From Trichobilharzia szidati (taxonomy: Eukaryota > Platyhelminthes > Trematoda > Strigeidida > Schistosomatidae): 64,000 bases of DNA. The translations under genes and the position numbers were made by a program. The notes beneath the pieces are model-generated. The model had not been told where the DNA came from. It saw nothing but the letters and a program-made list of their open reading frames with translations, and ran no database searches. Shown here in pieces: positions 46,379 to 56,054 of this stretch. Position 1 is the first letter of the stretch. Every line of letters starts with the position of its first letter. The stretch is taken from the NCBI GenBank assembly GCA_944472155.2, contig OX235274.1:39182052-39246051 (forward strand), read 5' to 3'.

Positions 46379-46606
46379 GTTTCCTTCACGTTCCCCCAGT
46401 GGAACATAGGGCTTCAACATAGTGCCTTGAAGTTTCTGTAGCAGTGTTTATTCTACAGGATGAGGTTGCTAGCCACATGCCCAACCTTTCCTCTTCACCA
46501 GCATTATTTCTGACTTAGAGAGGTACAGGAGTGCGTCGGCCGGGGATCGAGCCCCGGACCATGTGCATGGTCGGCGAGCATCCTAACCGCTATGCCACCG
46601 ACGCAC
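46379..46606 (-). mobile_element. SINE-B copy with RTE-type 3' tail
   Basis: Read on the minus strand. The tRNA-like head occupies 46604-46533 (acceptor gcgtcgg/ccgacgc, D stem gcat/atgc, central gaccatg/catggtc palindrome, box ggctcgatcc). The body has ctctaagtcagaaat, agaggaaaggttgggcat and tacagaaacttcaaggcac. The tail is ttgaagccctatgttccact then gggggaacgtgaaggaaa. The tail reproduces the 3' end of the RTE LINEs (ttgaagccctatgttccact, then aggaac). A second copy lies at 53971-54197. Confidence 0.78.
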
Positions 46607-46648
46607 TCTATCTTTAAATGACTCAGATTAATAAACAAAGGCTTCAAA

Positions 46649-46934
46649 TGGACACTAGTAACTAGTGTAATGTGTCTAGTCCTTTCTTTGGTGCAGGTTT
46701 GCAATGTGGCCACAATTCTAGGTGGCTTGCCATCACGATGCACATTGATTTGATGATATTAGATTGTTGGAGGTTATCCGAAGGAAAACTTGGACCTGGG
46801 TTTCGTGCTAGTCGGCACTCGTCAACAAGGCGTATCTACAACTTTGAAGGAACTCATCTCCCTTCTAAGATTCAAACCCTCGTTACTCAGTGCTGCAGTC
46901 AGTCAGAGACGTTACCACTGAGCTATTCGGGCAC
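46649..46934 (-). mobile_element. SINE-C copy
   Basis: Read on the minus strand. The tRNA-like head is at 46934-46862 (tagctcagtggtaacgtctc A-box-like; gggtttgaatctt B-box-like). The body has gatgagttccttcaaagttg, gactagcacgaaaccc, and tggccacattgcaaacctgc. The end is acaccactagttactagtgt-type palindrome (ggacactagtaactagtgt at 46650-46668 on plus). Fragments lie at 26836-27184 and 39725-39956. No hammerhead core was seen. I do not recognise the family by name. Confidence 0.68.
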
Positions 46935-46937
46935 CAC

Positions 46938-47700
46938 CTCATCAAAAAGAAGGCTTAAACTGAAATAAAATACAAACAAGAAACCACCCTCAAAAGCCAT
47001 GAGAAAATTTCTCCTACCATATGTAAAGAATATCTCTGAAATCGTGGCTAGAACATTAAAACCACTTTGAAATAGACATAGCGCATAAGCCAACGCAGTC
47101 ATTGTGCAGACCAAAGGATTATATCTTCATGCAAATGACCAACAGAGGAAATTCGTAACTGAGGTTGCCTGTGTGGTTGGGTATTCATCTTTTTTAAGGA
47201 CCCATAAAATCTCATCGAGGAAATGATTAAAGTGAAACAGAAATACCAACAAGAAACCATCCTCAAAAATCACAAGAAAATTCATTCTACCGTGTATATA
47301 AAGAATATCTTTGAAATAATGGTTAGAATACGAAAACCACTTGAAATAGACATAGCATACAAACCAAAACAATTACTTCATTCAGTATTGTGCAGACCAA
47401 AGGATCCATTAGATAAACTGCGATAAATACTATACTGGTCAAAATGGACGTAGCCTTTCGAATCAGAATCTCAGGATATAAATTATCTGTGATAAGACAC
47501 CAGATGTATTCTTTCATATCGATGTAAATAAACATTTCCGAAGTCAAATTTCATCGGGAAAATGTAGAAATTTTAGACAGAAGAAACACCAAAATCTACA
47601 GGGAATTTCTGAAGGCTCGCTACCCAGATGAATCAGAAATTAACAATCATTACTCTAGATTACATTTGCCAACTAATGAGGAAAATTTGAACAAAGCAAG
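46938..47700 (+). pseudogene. Penelope-like element of a second lineage, duplicated linker
   Basis: 47223-47426 reads IFEIMVRIRKPLEIDIAYKP, KQLLHSVLCRPKDPLDKL, resembling the PLE linker just before GIY-YIG (LPYVK..SE...R.L....I..A.KP). A second, less complete copy of the same segment lies at 46938-47110 (KAMRKFLLPYVKNISEIVAR). The C-terminal block at 47540-47712 (VEILDRRNTKIYREFLKARY, PDESEINNHYSRLHLPTNEE) matches the PLE tail that follows the endonuclease. GIY-YIG itself is lost. Motif wording differs from the other PLEs here, so it is a distinct lineage. Confidence 0.65.
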
Positions 47701-47704
47701 AATT

Positions 47705-48963
47705 ACATTTTAACAGAATAAAGTGGTACCATCTTTTATTTCGTCGTCTTCTCGTCAGCTGCTTACAGGGTAAAGACATTATTAAATGTATCTACAAAAA
47801 CAATTTTAACATACTTTCACAGAGTTCATTTTAATCAAAAATCAATCTATCAATATACACATACACCAATAATATATATGTAGTATTAAACGCTATTCCG
47901 AATAATAATGATCATACACAATGGAAACTTTCAGCATTACGCATTTAGATGAAAGAGAGATGAAAATGTCCAGTTACCAAGGTAAAAAAGACTGATAACT
48001 GTTTCTTTCTGATAGCATAAATCAGGTTTCAGGCACTTGATGGGAATGGTTTCAGCAAACTTGGGGAGAATTAAGCTCTTTTGGCTATTGATAATTTTGA
48101 AAGATTTTTTCGACATTCACCTCATGACCCGTGTCAAGGAGATGCCTGGCAATGGCACTGTTTAAAGCATTTGTTCCCTTGAGACGTAAGCTTTTCGGTA
48201 CATGTTCAGAAAATCGTAGATATGCTCTTCTTTCTGTTCTTCCAATGTAACTGCTCCCACAGATACATGTAAATTTGTATATACAGTTAGAGTTAACATG
48301 AGAAGGATATCTATCGATTTTTGATTGCACCAAAGAGCAAGTTGTTCGAAAGACGGGAACGAGCTTAGCTGCAGGATAGGCTATAGCTAGTGATGTACTC
48401 AGCCTTCTGTTGATCGTCTCTGCAATATTTTCGCCTTTATAATCAAGCTCAAAATAGATTGGCTTTTTTCCTACTGTGATTTGTTTTTCATTTGCGACTT
48501 CAGATCTTCCATACTTGTTGATGAACCTTTGAGGGTGCCTATTGCTCTTCAATATCTTTTCAAGAAACTCAAATTCTTCCTCTAATTTCTCTATAGAGCA
48601 TATTCTCCTCTCTCTATAGTATAGAGTCTTGACTAGACCGCGTTTAAAGCTATTTGGACAAAAGCTATTGAAGCGTAAGTATTGTCCTTTCCATGTGGAC
48701 TTACGATAAATAAACTTTTGAAGACTACCGTCTTCTAGGCGTTCCATGGCGATGTCGAGGAAGTGGAACTTCCCGTCACTTTCATGTTCCACAGTGAACT
48801 TGATATTGGCGTGTGCATCATTGAATAATCTTAGTAGGTGTGAAGCATGACTATCATTTTTGCACACTATAAATGTGTCATCAACGTAACGACAGTAGGA
48901 AGTTGTTTCGTCGATTGTATGCTTCAAAGACATTATTAGATATATCTACAAAAACAATTTTAA
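47705..48963 (-). pseudogene. Penelope-like element, longest open copy
   Basis: An uninterrupted minus-strand frame of 282 codons (48933-48085). It begins just before the RT catalytic motif (SYCRYVDDTFIVCKN), then FTVEHESDGKFHFLDIAMER, KSTWKGQYLRFNSFCPNSFK, linker (SNRHPQRFINKYG, KKPIYFELDYKGENIAETIN, RRLSTSLAIAYPAAKLVPVF), GIY-YIG (NCIYKFTCICGSSYIGRTER), FSEHVPKSL and SAIARHLLDTGHEV. A frameshift separates the last roughly 40 residues. The 3' end is near 47705 with the CTGACGA...GAAA terminal motif. The RT amino part is missing. 38 bp of its 3' UTR recur at its 5' edge (see direct repeat). Confidence 0.93.
47772..48963. repeat. 38-bp direct repeat bounding the PLE (pseudo-LTR-like)
   Basis: 47772-47808 and 48926-48963 share aaagacattatta, then tatctacaaaaacaatttta with two or three mismatches. 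One copy is inside the 3' UTR, the other at the truncated 5' edge of the same PLE in the same orientation. Confidence 0.75.
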
Positions 48964-49949
48964 AAATCACGTGACAAAAAAGTTCAAACTCCAAGTCATT
49001 AGAAATGATTAATAAAGATGTAAATTAACAATCAGCCATCACAGTGGTTGTGAGGAGATACAATTATATCATTCACATGGAGAATTCAGACAAGTTCAGT
49101 TTATATTAAAACTTGTGATGAGATTGTTGCTTGGAAGGACAATGAAATCTTTGTAATTGAATCAACCAGCTCACAGAACACAACCACATCAAATAATAGT
49201 GTTTATAATGTTGATTGGAAATACAGCTTGTTGAATACAATTGTTTCAAACTAAGACACACTTGAAGCCTTTATTCTGGAGTTATTTAGTTTCGCGGTGA
49301 CTAGCATTACCTGCCACAAAACTGTTATCTACATTGGGCGCAGGGTTCGAGTCTATGCGGGAACAGTATCGCTCGCTGGAAATGCATGTTTATCCAGCTT
49401 AAAAGTCCCGATTGTGACTAAATGCAGATTCCACTGCTAGCCACCAATGACTTAAGACATTGACGAAGGGTCAGTAGTATAAGCTAACAGTTTCAACAAC
49501 GACCGAGTATTCCGGTCAGACGTAATGAATCAACGACAGATGAAAGTTAACCTAGAAACAAATAACTGAACAATTTATGTTAAATATTTAGATATAATTG
49601 ATAACATGAGGACTTTAAAGACTAGTCATGCAATACTTTAATATACACATTCTTAATGTAGATGTCTTTCCAAGTTGAATATAGATGTATATAATATTTT
49701 GAAAGGCAAATCAAGATGGCTACTAATGTTTTTCACTTTGTGATGATACCAATGTCAAAAGCTATTGACGTACATGTGTATGTAAAATGAAGACAAGAAT
49801 AATGAACACTGAATATTAATGACCAAATAGTTGTGCAATCGTGTCGCATTCTTTTATGGAAGGAAAACATAATAGAGTAGCTATCTGAAATCTAAATTAA
49901 AGCAGACAGTAGATGTCAGTAACACCAAAAGCTGGCATAATTTTGTTTA
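48964..49949. other. Region without recognised gene
   Basis: A possible B box (ggttcgagtc at about 49346) sits in otherwise unrecognised sequence; no matching A box was identified. Confidence 0.35.
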
Positions 49950-50985
49950 GAATTCTAGAACATCTCAGCAGGTATCCTTACATAAATACTGCAGAAAATT
50001 TGGGAACACGGGAAAGTACGTTCTGAATGGTAAAAAGCTACCAACGACAAATTAGGCCTTTGCGAAATATTAAGTCATGTCATTTTGAAGAGGTCAAAAG
50101 AAGTGTTGAATCGAGAACTCTAACCGGAAAGAGGTGAATTCAGGGGAGGTTAATCATTTGCTGATCAGACTGAAACTCCACGCTTTATCATTAAACATAT
50201 CTTAGAACGACAGTCAACTCTCCACCTCAGCCTCGTGAAAACACTTTCTACAGCATTGACCTTTAAGTAATTTAAAAACTTTTCCAACACTGTAGAGTGA
50301 TACTAACCTTTATCAACCACATTCAACATGTTTATGACATCACCACATTTCAAGCTATCCACAACGGGGAATTCAGCAAAGCCACTGAATTTAATGTTGG
50401 AGTAGGACAAGGCTACCTACTACTCATGATTGTAATCATCTGGATTATGCGACAGAATGTGGGAAGAAAGGAAATAGAAACACGCTGAACCGACAAGAAG
50501 ACTCTAGAAGGTCTAGAATTCGTAGACGACTTATGTCTAATGGTACATAAATTCTGAGACTTATAAGTGAAAACCAACAAAATGACAGAAGAGGCACAAA
50601 ACACGGGACTTCAAATGAACATAAAGAAAACAGAGGTGATGGAAATAACCTACCAGCAACAACAACAAGAAACACCGATCGCTATCAACAGCAGAAATGC
50701 GAAAGAGGTCACTTCTTTCACTTGTATGTGCCGTACCATTTTAATAAGAAGGAAGGGCACAAAAGAGGATGTCAAAACCAGAATTAGTAAGGTGGAGCAT
50801 ACATTCGTCACCCTAAAATCAGTTTCGAAATCTGCCGCAGTCAGAATAAGGAACAAGATTCGAACTTTTCAGTACCAGTGTTAAGTCAGTTCTGTATGGG
50901 TCAAAGACTTGGCATGCTCATCACAGAAAGCCATTTCAACAGCCTACTATGGAACTCTATCAACAGCTGCCTACGCTAGCTCGAT
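49950..50985 (+). mobile_element. RTE-clade LINE, old copy M
   Basis: Plus-strand remnant from the KIWEHGKVRSEW segment (about 49990) through RT motif B (VGVGQGYLLL near 50395), catalytic GLEFVDDLCLMVHKF (about 50505-50550), then NIKKTEVMEITYQQQQQETP, SRNAKEVTSFT and NKIRTFQYQC. The 3' end is missing past about 50985. Several stops. Confidence 0.85.
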
Positions 50986-51033
50986 AATAAGGATAAGATG
51001 TCTGGTAATAAAGGATCAACAACATGGAACTCT

Positions 51034-51540
51034 TATCAATATATGTGTAAAACTTGGGCACTGTGGTAGTAAGTAATTCCATATTAGTTTGTTTATTAGA
51101 TGTATCACACAGTGAAGAAACAGTTTTATTTACTGGATGACGTTTCGAACAAAATTTACTGTTCATAATCATATCAACGACTTCGAAACTTGAGTCTTAT
51201 AGTTTTCTTTGTCGTAGCAGTAGTGGAATTTTCCAGGTATCTAGGACAGGTGTTGAATCATTCGTACTACACATGTTTGCAGTTGAATCGACAATCAAAG
51301 CTTCTGTTATCAATCTCTCTATCCACCGCGTGACATTCGATTTTAAAACTGTCATCCTATCCAATCATATTGTATGGTTGTGTGTTATTGCATGTAGTGA
51401 GGGCTATAGCTGAACTATTCTCTAGATTTCTTTTCTAACTTGGGTCAACTAATCTAGATTTCGCTAAATTTTTATGCTCCGCTGGTCTGATTGCACCTGT
51501 TCTACTACTTTGACCTATGTATGTGACCTGGCAATCATTA
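51034..51540 (+). repeat. Repeat family X, copy with hammerhead-like core
   Basis: Aligns with 34754-35060 (first 240 bp) and with 43790-43990 (second half). On the complement, gaaca-gtaaattt-tgttc is followed directly by GAAACGTC and atccagtaaata (about 51165-51125), which fits stem II, GAAA and a GTC cleavage triplet. The CTGATGA half is decayed (atatgat). It lies on the 3' side of the minus-strand PLE at 51552, in the same sense. Confidence 0.65.
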
Positions 51541-51551
51541 CAGGCAAGGTA

Positions 51552-52450
51552 TTAATTAGATAAACTAATATTTTTTGGTTTTAAAGGCTCCGCAGGATCC
51601 TTTAACCGACGAAGTTTGTTTCTAATCGAGTTTGTGGGTTTGAATGCCACTTTTATTCCAGCCTTGTTAAGAATTCTGCGTAAGGTTTCCGAGTTTCCTT
51701 CCTTGTACCACTGATGATTCAGATTCTTTATTGTTGGTGTTGTCATTATCTTGAGCATGTTTGAAATGTATGTCGTCATTATTATTATTACTACTATTAT
51801 TATTATCACTACCACTACTATCATTATTTATTTTATTTTTACATTTCCCTACATACCTTATGACTAATTTATCAGGGTAATTATTAAGTTTCAAAGCTTC
51901 TCTTATATGTCTCACTTCTTGTCTTAGATTTTCATCGGTACTACTTAGTTTTTCTGCTCTATTATTTAAACGTTTCACCAATCCTATTTTCACTGGCATA
52001 GGATGGGATGATCAGAAGTCCAAATATCTGTGTGAATATGTAGGTTTCCTATAAACACTAGTGTTTAACTTTCCATCTTCTTTCTTTTTTACGCTACAAT
52101 CTAATATTAGAAGTTCCCCTTCCAGATTTTCCAATTCATAAGTGAATTGAATTGCCTCCACCCTTGAGTTAATGTGTGTTCGGAAAATCTATGTATATCC
52201 TGTGTTCTAAGTACAGTGAATGTGTCATCTACATACCTCCACCATACTTTTGGATTAGGGCCGAACGTTTCAGTCACTATGTTTTCCCACCTATCCATGA
52301 ATATATCTGCCACAACCGGGGTATGTTGGTGACTCCATGGCAACTCCTTCAGTTTGTTTGTATATTTTCCCTTGAAATTTAAATACTGTGGAAGTCAGGC
52401 ATGGCTGCACTTCCAGCATTATGTCCTCAAGTGGCACATGGAACTCTTGT
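51552..52450 (-). pseudogene. Penelope-like element with Asn/Ser-rich spacer
   Basis: Minus-strand PLE pieces. RT motifs FKFQGKIYKQTEGVAMESP (about 52390-52330) and VVADIFMDRWE with catalytic VWWRYVDDTFTVLRTQDIHR (52343-52107). Linker RQEVRHIREALKLNNYPDKL (51999-51667) ends in a long Asn/Ser/Asp run encoded by (ATT/ACT)n repeats. Then LRRILNKAGIKVAFKPTNSI and RNKLRRLKDPAEPLKPKN (51824-51560), where the element stops before GIY-YIG. Frameshifts separate the parts. Confidence 0.85.
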
Positions 52451-52454
52451 AATG

Positions 52455-52755
52455 AAATAAGTAGAAGCCACCTGTGTAAGAAATATATTGGAGTAAATGG
52501 AGGTCTATCAGACATATTCTGAGAGTAACTTTGAGTAAAATTCCGCTCCAGACAATGGCTTGAGTGGGACCAAAACGAAAGACAATGATTTGGGTGTGGG
52601 TATGAGACTGTCATGGAAGAGATCGAGTGCGGAGAAGATGAGAGTTTATGGTAGATCGCAAAGCCAGCTATAAAAGATTGTGAAGAACAGGACAGAATGG
52701 AGATGTCTCAGTGAAGTCCCAAGTTCCATTCTGAACATAATGCAATAATAATAAA
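52455..52755 (+). mobile_element. RTE-clade LINE, old 3' fragment N
   Basis: Plus-strand diverged 3' end: gagtgggaccaaaacgaaag, catggaagagatcgagtg, aagtcccaagttccattctg, then (AAT)n. Adjacent to the PLE at 51552, whose 5' side it may truncate. Confidence 0.7.
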
Positions 52756-53719
52756 TCAGGAAGATGCAGTTCAACAGGCATTAAATGAGCACAGTATTGG
52801 TCTTCAACAAATCACATGTTATTTATTTTGCGTCAACGCTGTAGTACTCTTTCCACCGTGAAATAATCGAGAATGGCAATTACGGTGAAATTACCCGGGT
52901 TAGAGAAAAGAATCAAATTCAAAACATCTCAACTAAACAAAATACATTTGTATGTAAATATCATTCCCTTTAGCTTTTGAACGTCTTGTATCATTTTCTA
53001 TTGCGTAACAATGCTACTATAGCTTACGAATGTAAGAAACATTCTACACTTGAATGTAATTTACATATGCATATGGAAGGTGATTTTATATCTGCATTGA
53101 AGAATTGCATAGATGCATAGACAGAAGACTGTTATGATCAATTTGGGCAAAATATACTATAAGAAAAAGCAACTATTAGTCCGTGCACAACAAAGCAAAA
53201 GGAGCATAGGTGTGAAGAACATAACACAGACACTGCTACACTATGGAACAATGTTCAACCTTATTAAACATAAAGGAAAAAGACGTCATATTTCAGTAAT
53301 ACTTCCGGTTCTTGTCAAATTAAAATAGCTAGTAAGAAAAAAAATGCCGTGGTGTAAGCCAGGTAAGCTTACGTCACACCAGTAAAACTGAGTAGTAAAA
53401 AAACTGAATAATTTGGTTGGTGACAAAATATGAATGTTAACTTTTTTAGAAAAATAATGTTGTTTGAATAAGGAATATTACGGAATAATTGTTTGGAAAG
53501 TCCATCTTGAACGATCTAATTATAATATTCATACTTATTTGCACATCCCAACTAACTTTTTCACCATTATCCTTTGTTTCTCCTACACTGTATACCATTA
53601 ATCCCACGTTTGCATATGGTGTGTTGACTTAAGCCCTAGTATTTATCTTTGTTCCTGTTTCATCTATCACTTCAATGCTTCTCCTCGTGAAGGTACGGTG
53701 AAATTGATGTGTTGTTTCC
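52756..53719. other. AT-rich region without recognised gene
   Basis: A short hairpin-forming sequence, gtgtaagc...gcttac...cacacc, lies at about 53351-53382. Nothing else recognised. Confidence 0.4.
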
Positions 53720-53965
53720 CTACTGTGGTTTTGTTTGTGTAAGTGAAGGTAATTCTAACCTCCAACTGTCTTCCGCAGTAATTTGACGAGTGATTCTTGC
53801 TGACAAAGTTTTAATCCTACCTTGCTGAGAATATTTCTTGTTTCTTAGGTACTTCTTACGGATAGTTTTAGTTGGATAATCTTGTTCTTTAATGCTTATT
53901 TCGTACTCAAAAGCTATTGGATCTGCATAGCTGCCTAACGTGATTGTTGAGGCAGTTGTGACCAT
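53720..53965 (-). CDS. Open frame of unknown function (81 codons)
   Basis: Minus-strand frame with varied composition: TTASTITLGSYADPIAFEYE, then KTIRKKYLRNKKYSQQGRIK and EDSWRLELPSLTQTKPQ. I do not recognise a family. It abuts the tail of SINE-B at 53971. It could be a PLE amino-terminal remnant, a host exon or chance. Confidence 0.2.
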   Translation of the reverse strand: MVTTASTITLGSYADPIAFEYEISIKEQDYPTKTIRKKYLRNKKYSQQGRIKTLSARITRQITAEDSWRLELPSLTQTKPQ

Positions 53966-53970
53966 TTTTT

Positions 53971-54197
53971 TATTCCTTTACGTTCCCAGTGGAACATAGG
54001 GCTTCAAGGTAGAGGCTTGAAGTTTCTGTAGCAGCGGTATTTATTTTTACGGGATGGAGTTGCTAGTCTCATGCCCTACCTTCCCTCTTTACTAGTCTTG
54101 TTACCAACTTAGCGAGGTAAAGCAGTATATTGGCCTGGGGTCGAACCCTGGAACATATGCGCGTTCGGTAGACATTCTATCACTTTGCCACCGACGC
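53971..54197 (-). mobile_element. SINE-B copy with RTE-type 3' tail
   Basis: The minus-strand head at 54197-54127 is a diverged version of that at 46533-46604 (tggcaaagtgatagaatgtc, B box gggttcgacccc). The body matches (agaaacttcaagcctctacc) and the tail is ttgaagccctatgttccact-gggaacgtaaaggaat. A local accgacgcaccgacgca duplication marks the head's 5' end. Confidence 0.75.
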
Positions 54198-54829
54198 ACC
54201 GACGCATCAGCTCCCGTATTCTTCTAAAGCTAATTTACTTAAGTATGGTGATGGTCTGAGTGGTTTCTACAGTGGATTTTTCTGGTCTGAACAGCTTCTT
54301 ATCATAAGTCACCGACACAGCTGTGATATGTTACTACTATTAAATAGGACCACAGATTTTATGGCAAATGATTGTCTATCTACTATTGTTGGACCGTTTT
54401 TGGACTACTCGTAACTCAGGAAAGTTTTGGTTAGCTATGCAGTAGAAAGTAAAGATCAGTTTACTGCGTTCAGACCATTAATATATGGTTTTTAGTCTCT
54501 TCATGAAACAAATCGACTTATTCAGATAAGTTAGTGTACACTGAATAGTTTATCTTCCCTGAGGTCGCTTGTGAATACAGTTTAGACACAACCGTGGAAC
54601 TGCAAGAAAATTTTTCCACTTCTGCCGTAAAAAGTCCCGAAAATCGTAGATACCCAGCTGAGTTTCAAAAATTAAAAATCCTTGACACACCATCAAAGCA
54701 CTTGAGATGGTAAAATAGGATGTTTATGCATGAGTGTAGCGTCGAGAGATCACTGTAACGACTGACTATTTCAGTTACAGTATTGTTTGAATATTAATTA
54801 CTGTATGTTTCCATTTATTGTTATTATTA
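54198..54829. other. Unclassified region with dispersed repeat
   Basis: About 54350-54500 resembles 11700-11850 (see that entry). Otherwise unrecognised. Confidence 0.35.
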
Positions 54830-55395
54830 CTATTGTTCCCTTGGATTCCACATGGAATATAGGGCTTCAAGAACACATTTCCACTTCATTCTATTTTCTG
54901 CTGACCTTCTTAGCTGGACCCATAACTGCCCATAGGCTCCCATCTTCTTTCACTATTTCCATGCCACCCCTTGTGCCTAAACCCTACTCGTAGCTTCACA
55001 TTCGGGTTCCAATCGAGCAATGGACAGGCTCATGATGTCATTCGACGGTCTCCCCAGCATGCACCCAATCCGTTACCATTTTCTCAGGAATATTTGTTGA
55101 GTAATAGGTTCTTGATTGGTTTGTTCCCAGAGTTTCTATTTGATAACTCTTTCTGGTCGTCCATTTGACCTTCAGTATGGAGACAGAAAAGCAGGAAGCG
55201 GTTGATAAAAGTCTGCATTGGCCTGTTGGAAAAGCTTTTCATGAAGAGCACAGCAAGTCTCTGAACCATATAGAAGTAGTGACTGACTTGACATTGGTGC
55301 TAAAACTCCAATTTTTCCCTCATGCTGGCTGAATGCAGAAGGTTTCCAAACCGGTTTCAGAGTGACGACAATCTGTCTTACCCTTCTAAGTCCAT
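54830..55395 (-). mobile_element. RTE-clade LINE, old 3' fragment O
   Basis: Minus-strand C-terminal part starting at attattactattgttccctt and gaatatagggcttcaag. The complement frame near 55269-55084 corresponds to the C-terminal HHQET/ITNRN area; the VTLKPVWKPSAFS block lies at about 55360-55320. Diverged. Confidence 0.82.
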
Positions 55396-55828
55396 CTATT
55401 CGATATGCATAAGCTAAATAATTCTCCCAAAAACGGTTTTCTGACCTCTGTTCTCGCCGTGATGCTGTTTGTCTTACATGTTTTCGACCACTTTGGATCA
55501 CAATTACAAATAAGTATGCACAGATTGATTGTTTCTTGTGGTTTGTGAAGAGAATAGAATACCCAGTTTCTACCAAACATTTAGATTACAAGGTATTTGT
55601 ATTTCATTTCCTGGCCTGTTATCTCTCACTCTGCCTTCTTATGCACTAAAAGATTTGCAGGGTTCTTTCAAGTTTTGATTCTCTGACGAACGTATATTCA
55701 AGATGCGTATCTATGGAAATGATCTTGAGAACACTGCATTCCTTCGGAACAGCTTTCACTTCCACTTTTAACATAAATTCTACTAAATTACGACTATGCA
55801 TTTCAACACATAGTTAAAAATAGTATTT
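55396..55828. other. Spacer without recognised gene
   Basis: A minus-strand open frame continues from the RTE into this region to 55580, without RTE homology. Confidence 0.35.
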
Positions 55829-56020
55829 TTGGAGAATATTGACACATTTCGTCCTATTTTTGACCCATCAACTGAGTGTGACTACAATTACCCAGGAATA
55901 AAAGTGTTCTCCCCTAGACTCAAATTTAAAATCCGTCATTTCAAACGCCATTTGAGCCATGACATGTTAACTGTGGAAGAATATTTCGGTCCAGTCAATC
56001 AGCTGGACAAAGAAAACTGA
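55829..56020 (+). CDS. Open frame of unknown function (63 codons)
   Basis: Reads ENIDTFRPIFDPSTECDYNY, PGIKVFSPRLKFKIRHFKRH, LSHDMLTVEEYFGPVNQLDK and stops. The composition looks more protein-like than neighbouring frames. No PLE or LINE motif. A host exon is possible (an ag precedes at about 55833), but no partner exons were found. Confidence 0.25.
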   Translation: MENIDTFRPIFDPSTECDYNYPGIKVFSPRLKFKIRHFKRHLSHDMLTVEEYFGPVNQLDKEN

Positions 56021-56054
56021 CTTATGCAATTATTCCTTTTAATGAATTTGAATA

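Larger units (their letters stand above)
46349..46946. repeat. 15-bp direct repeat flanking SINE-B plus SINE-C
   Basis: catcacctcatcaaa (46349-46363) and caccacctcatcaaa (46932-46946) differ at one base and enclose both SINEs. They look like a target-site duplication of a composite insertion. Confidence 0.6.

Noticed and set aside
49330..49400. Another tRNA-headed SINE (ggttcgagtc box)
   Set aside because: Only a B-box-like word was seen, with no A box, body or tail of the three SINE families.
53351..53382. Transcription terminator hairpin
   Set aside because: Rho-independent terminators are not expected in this eukaryotic context; the short inverted repeat has no supporting gene.
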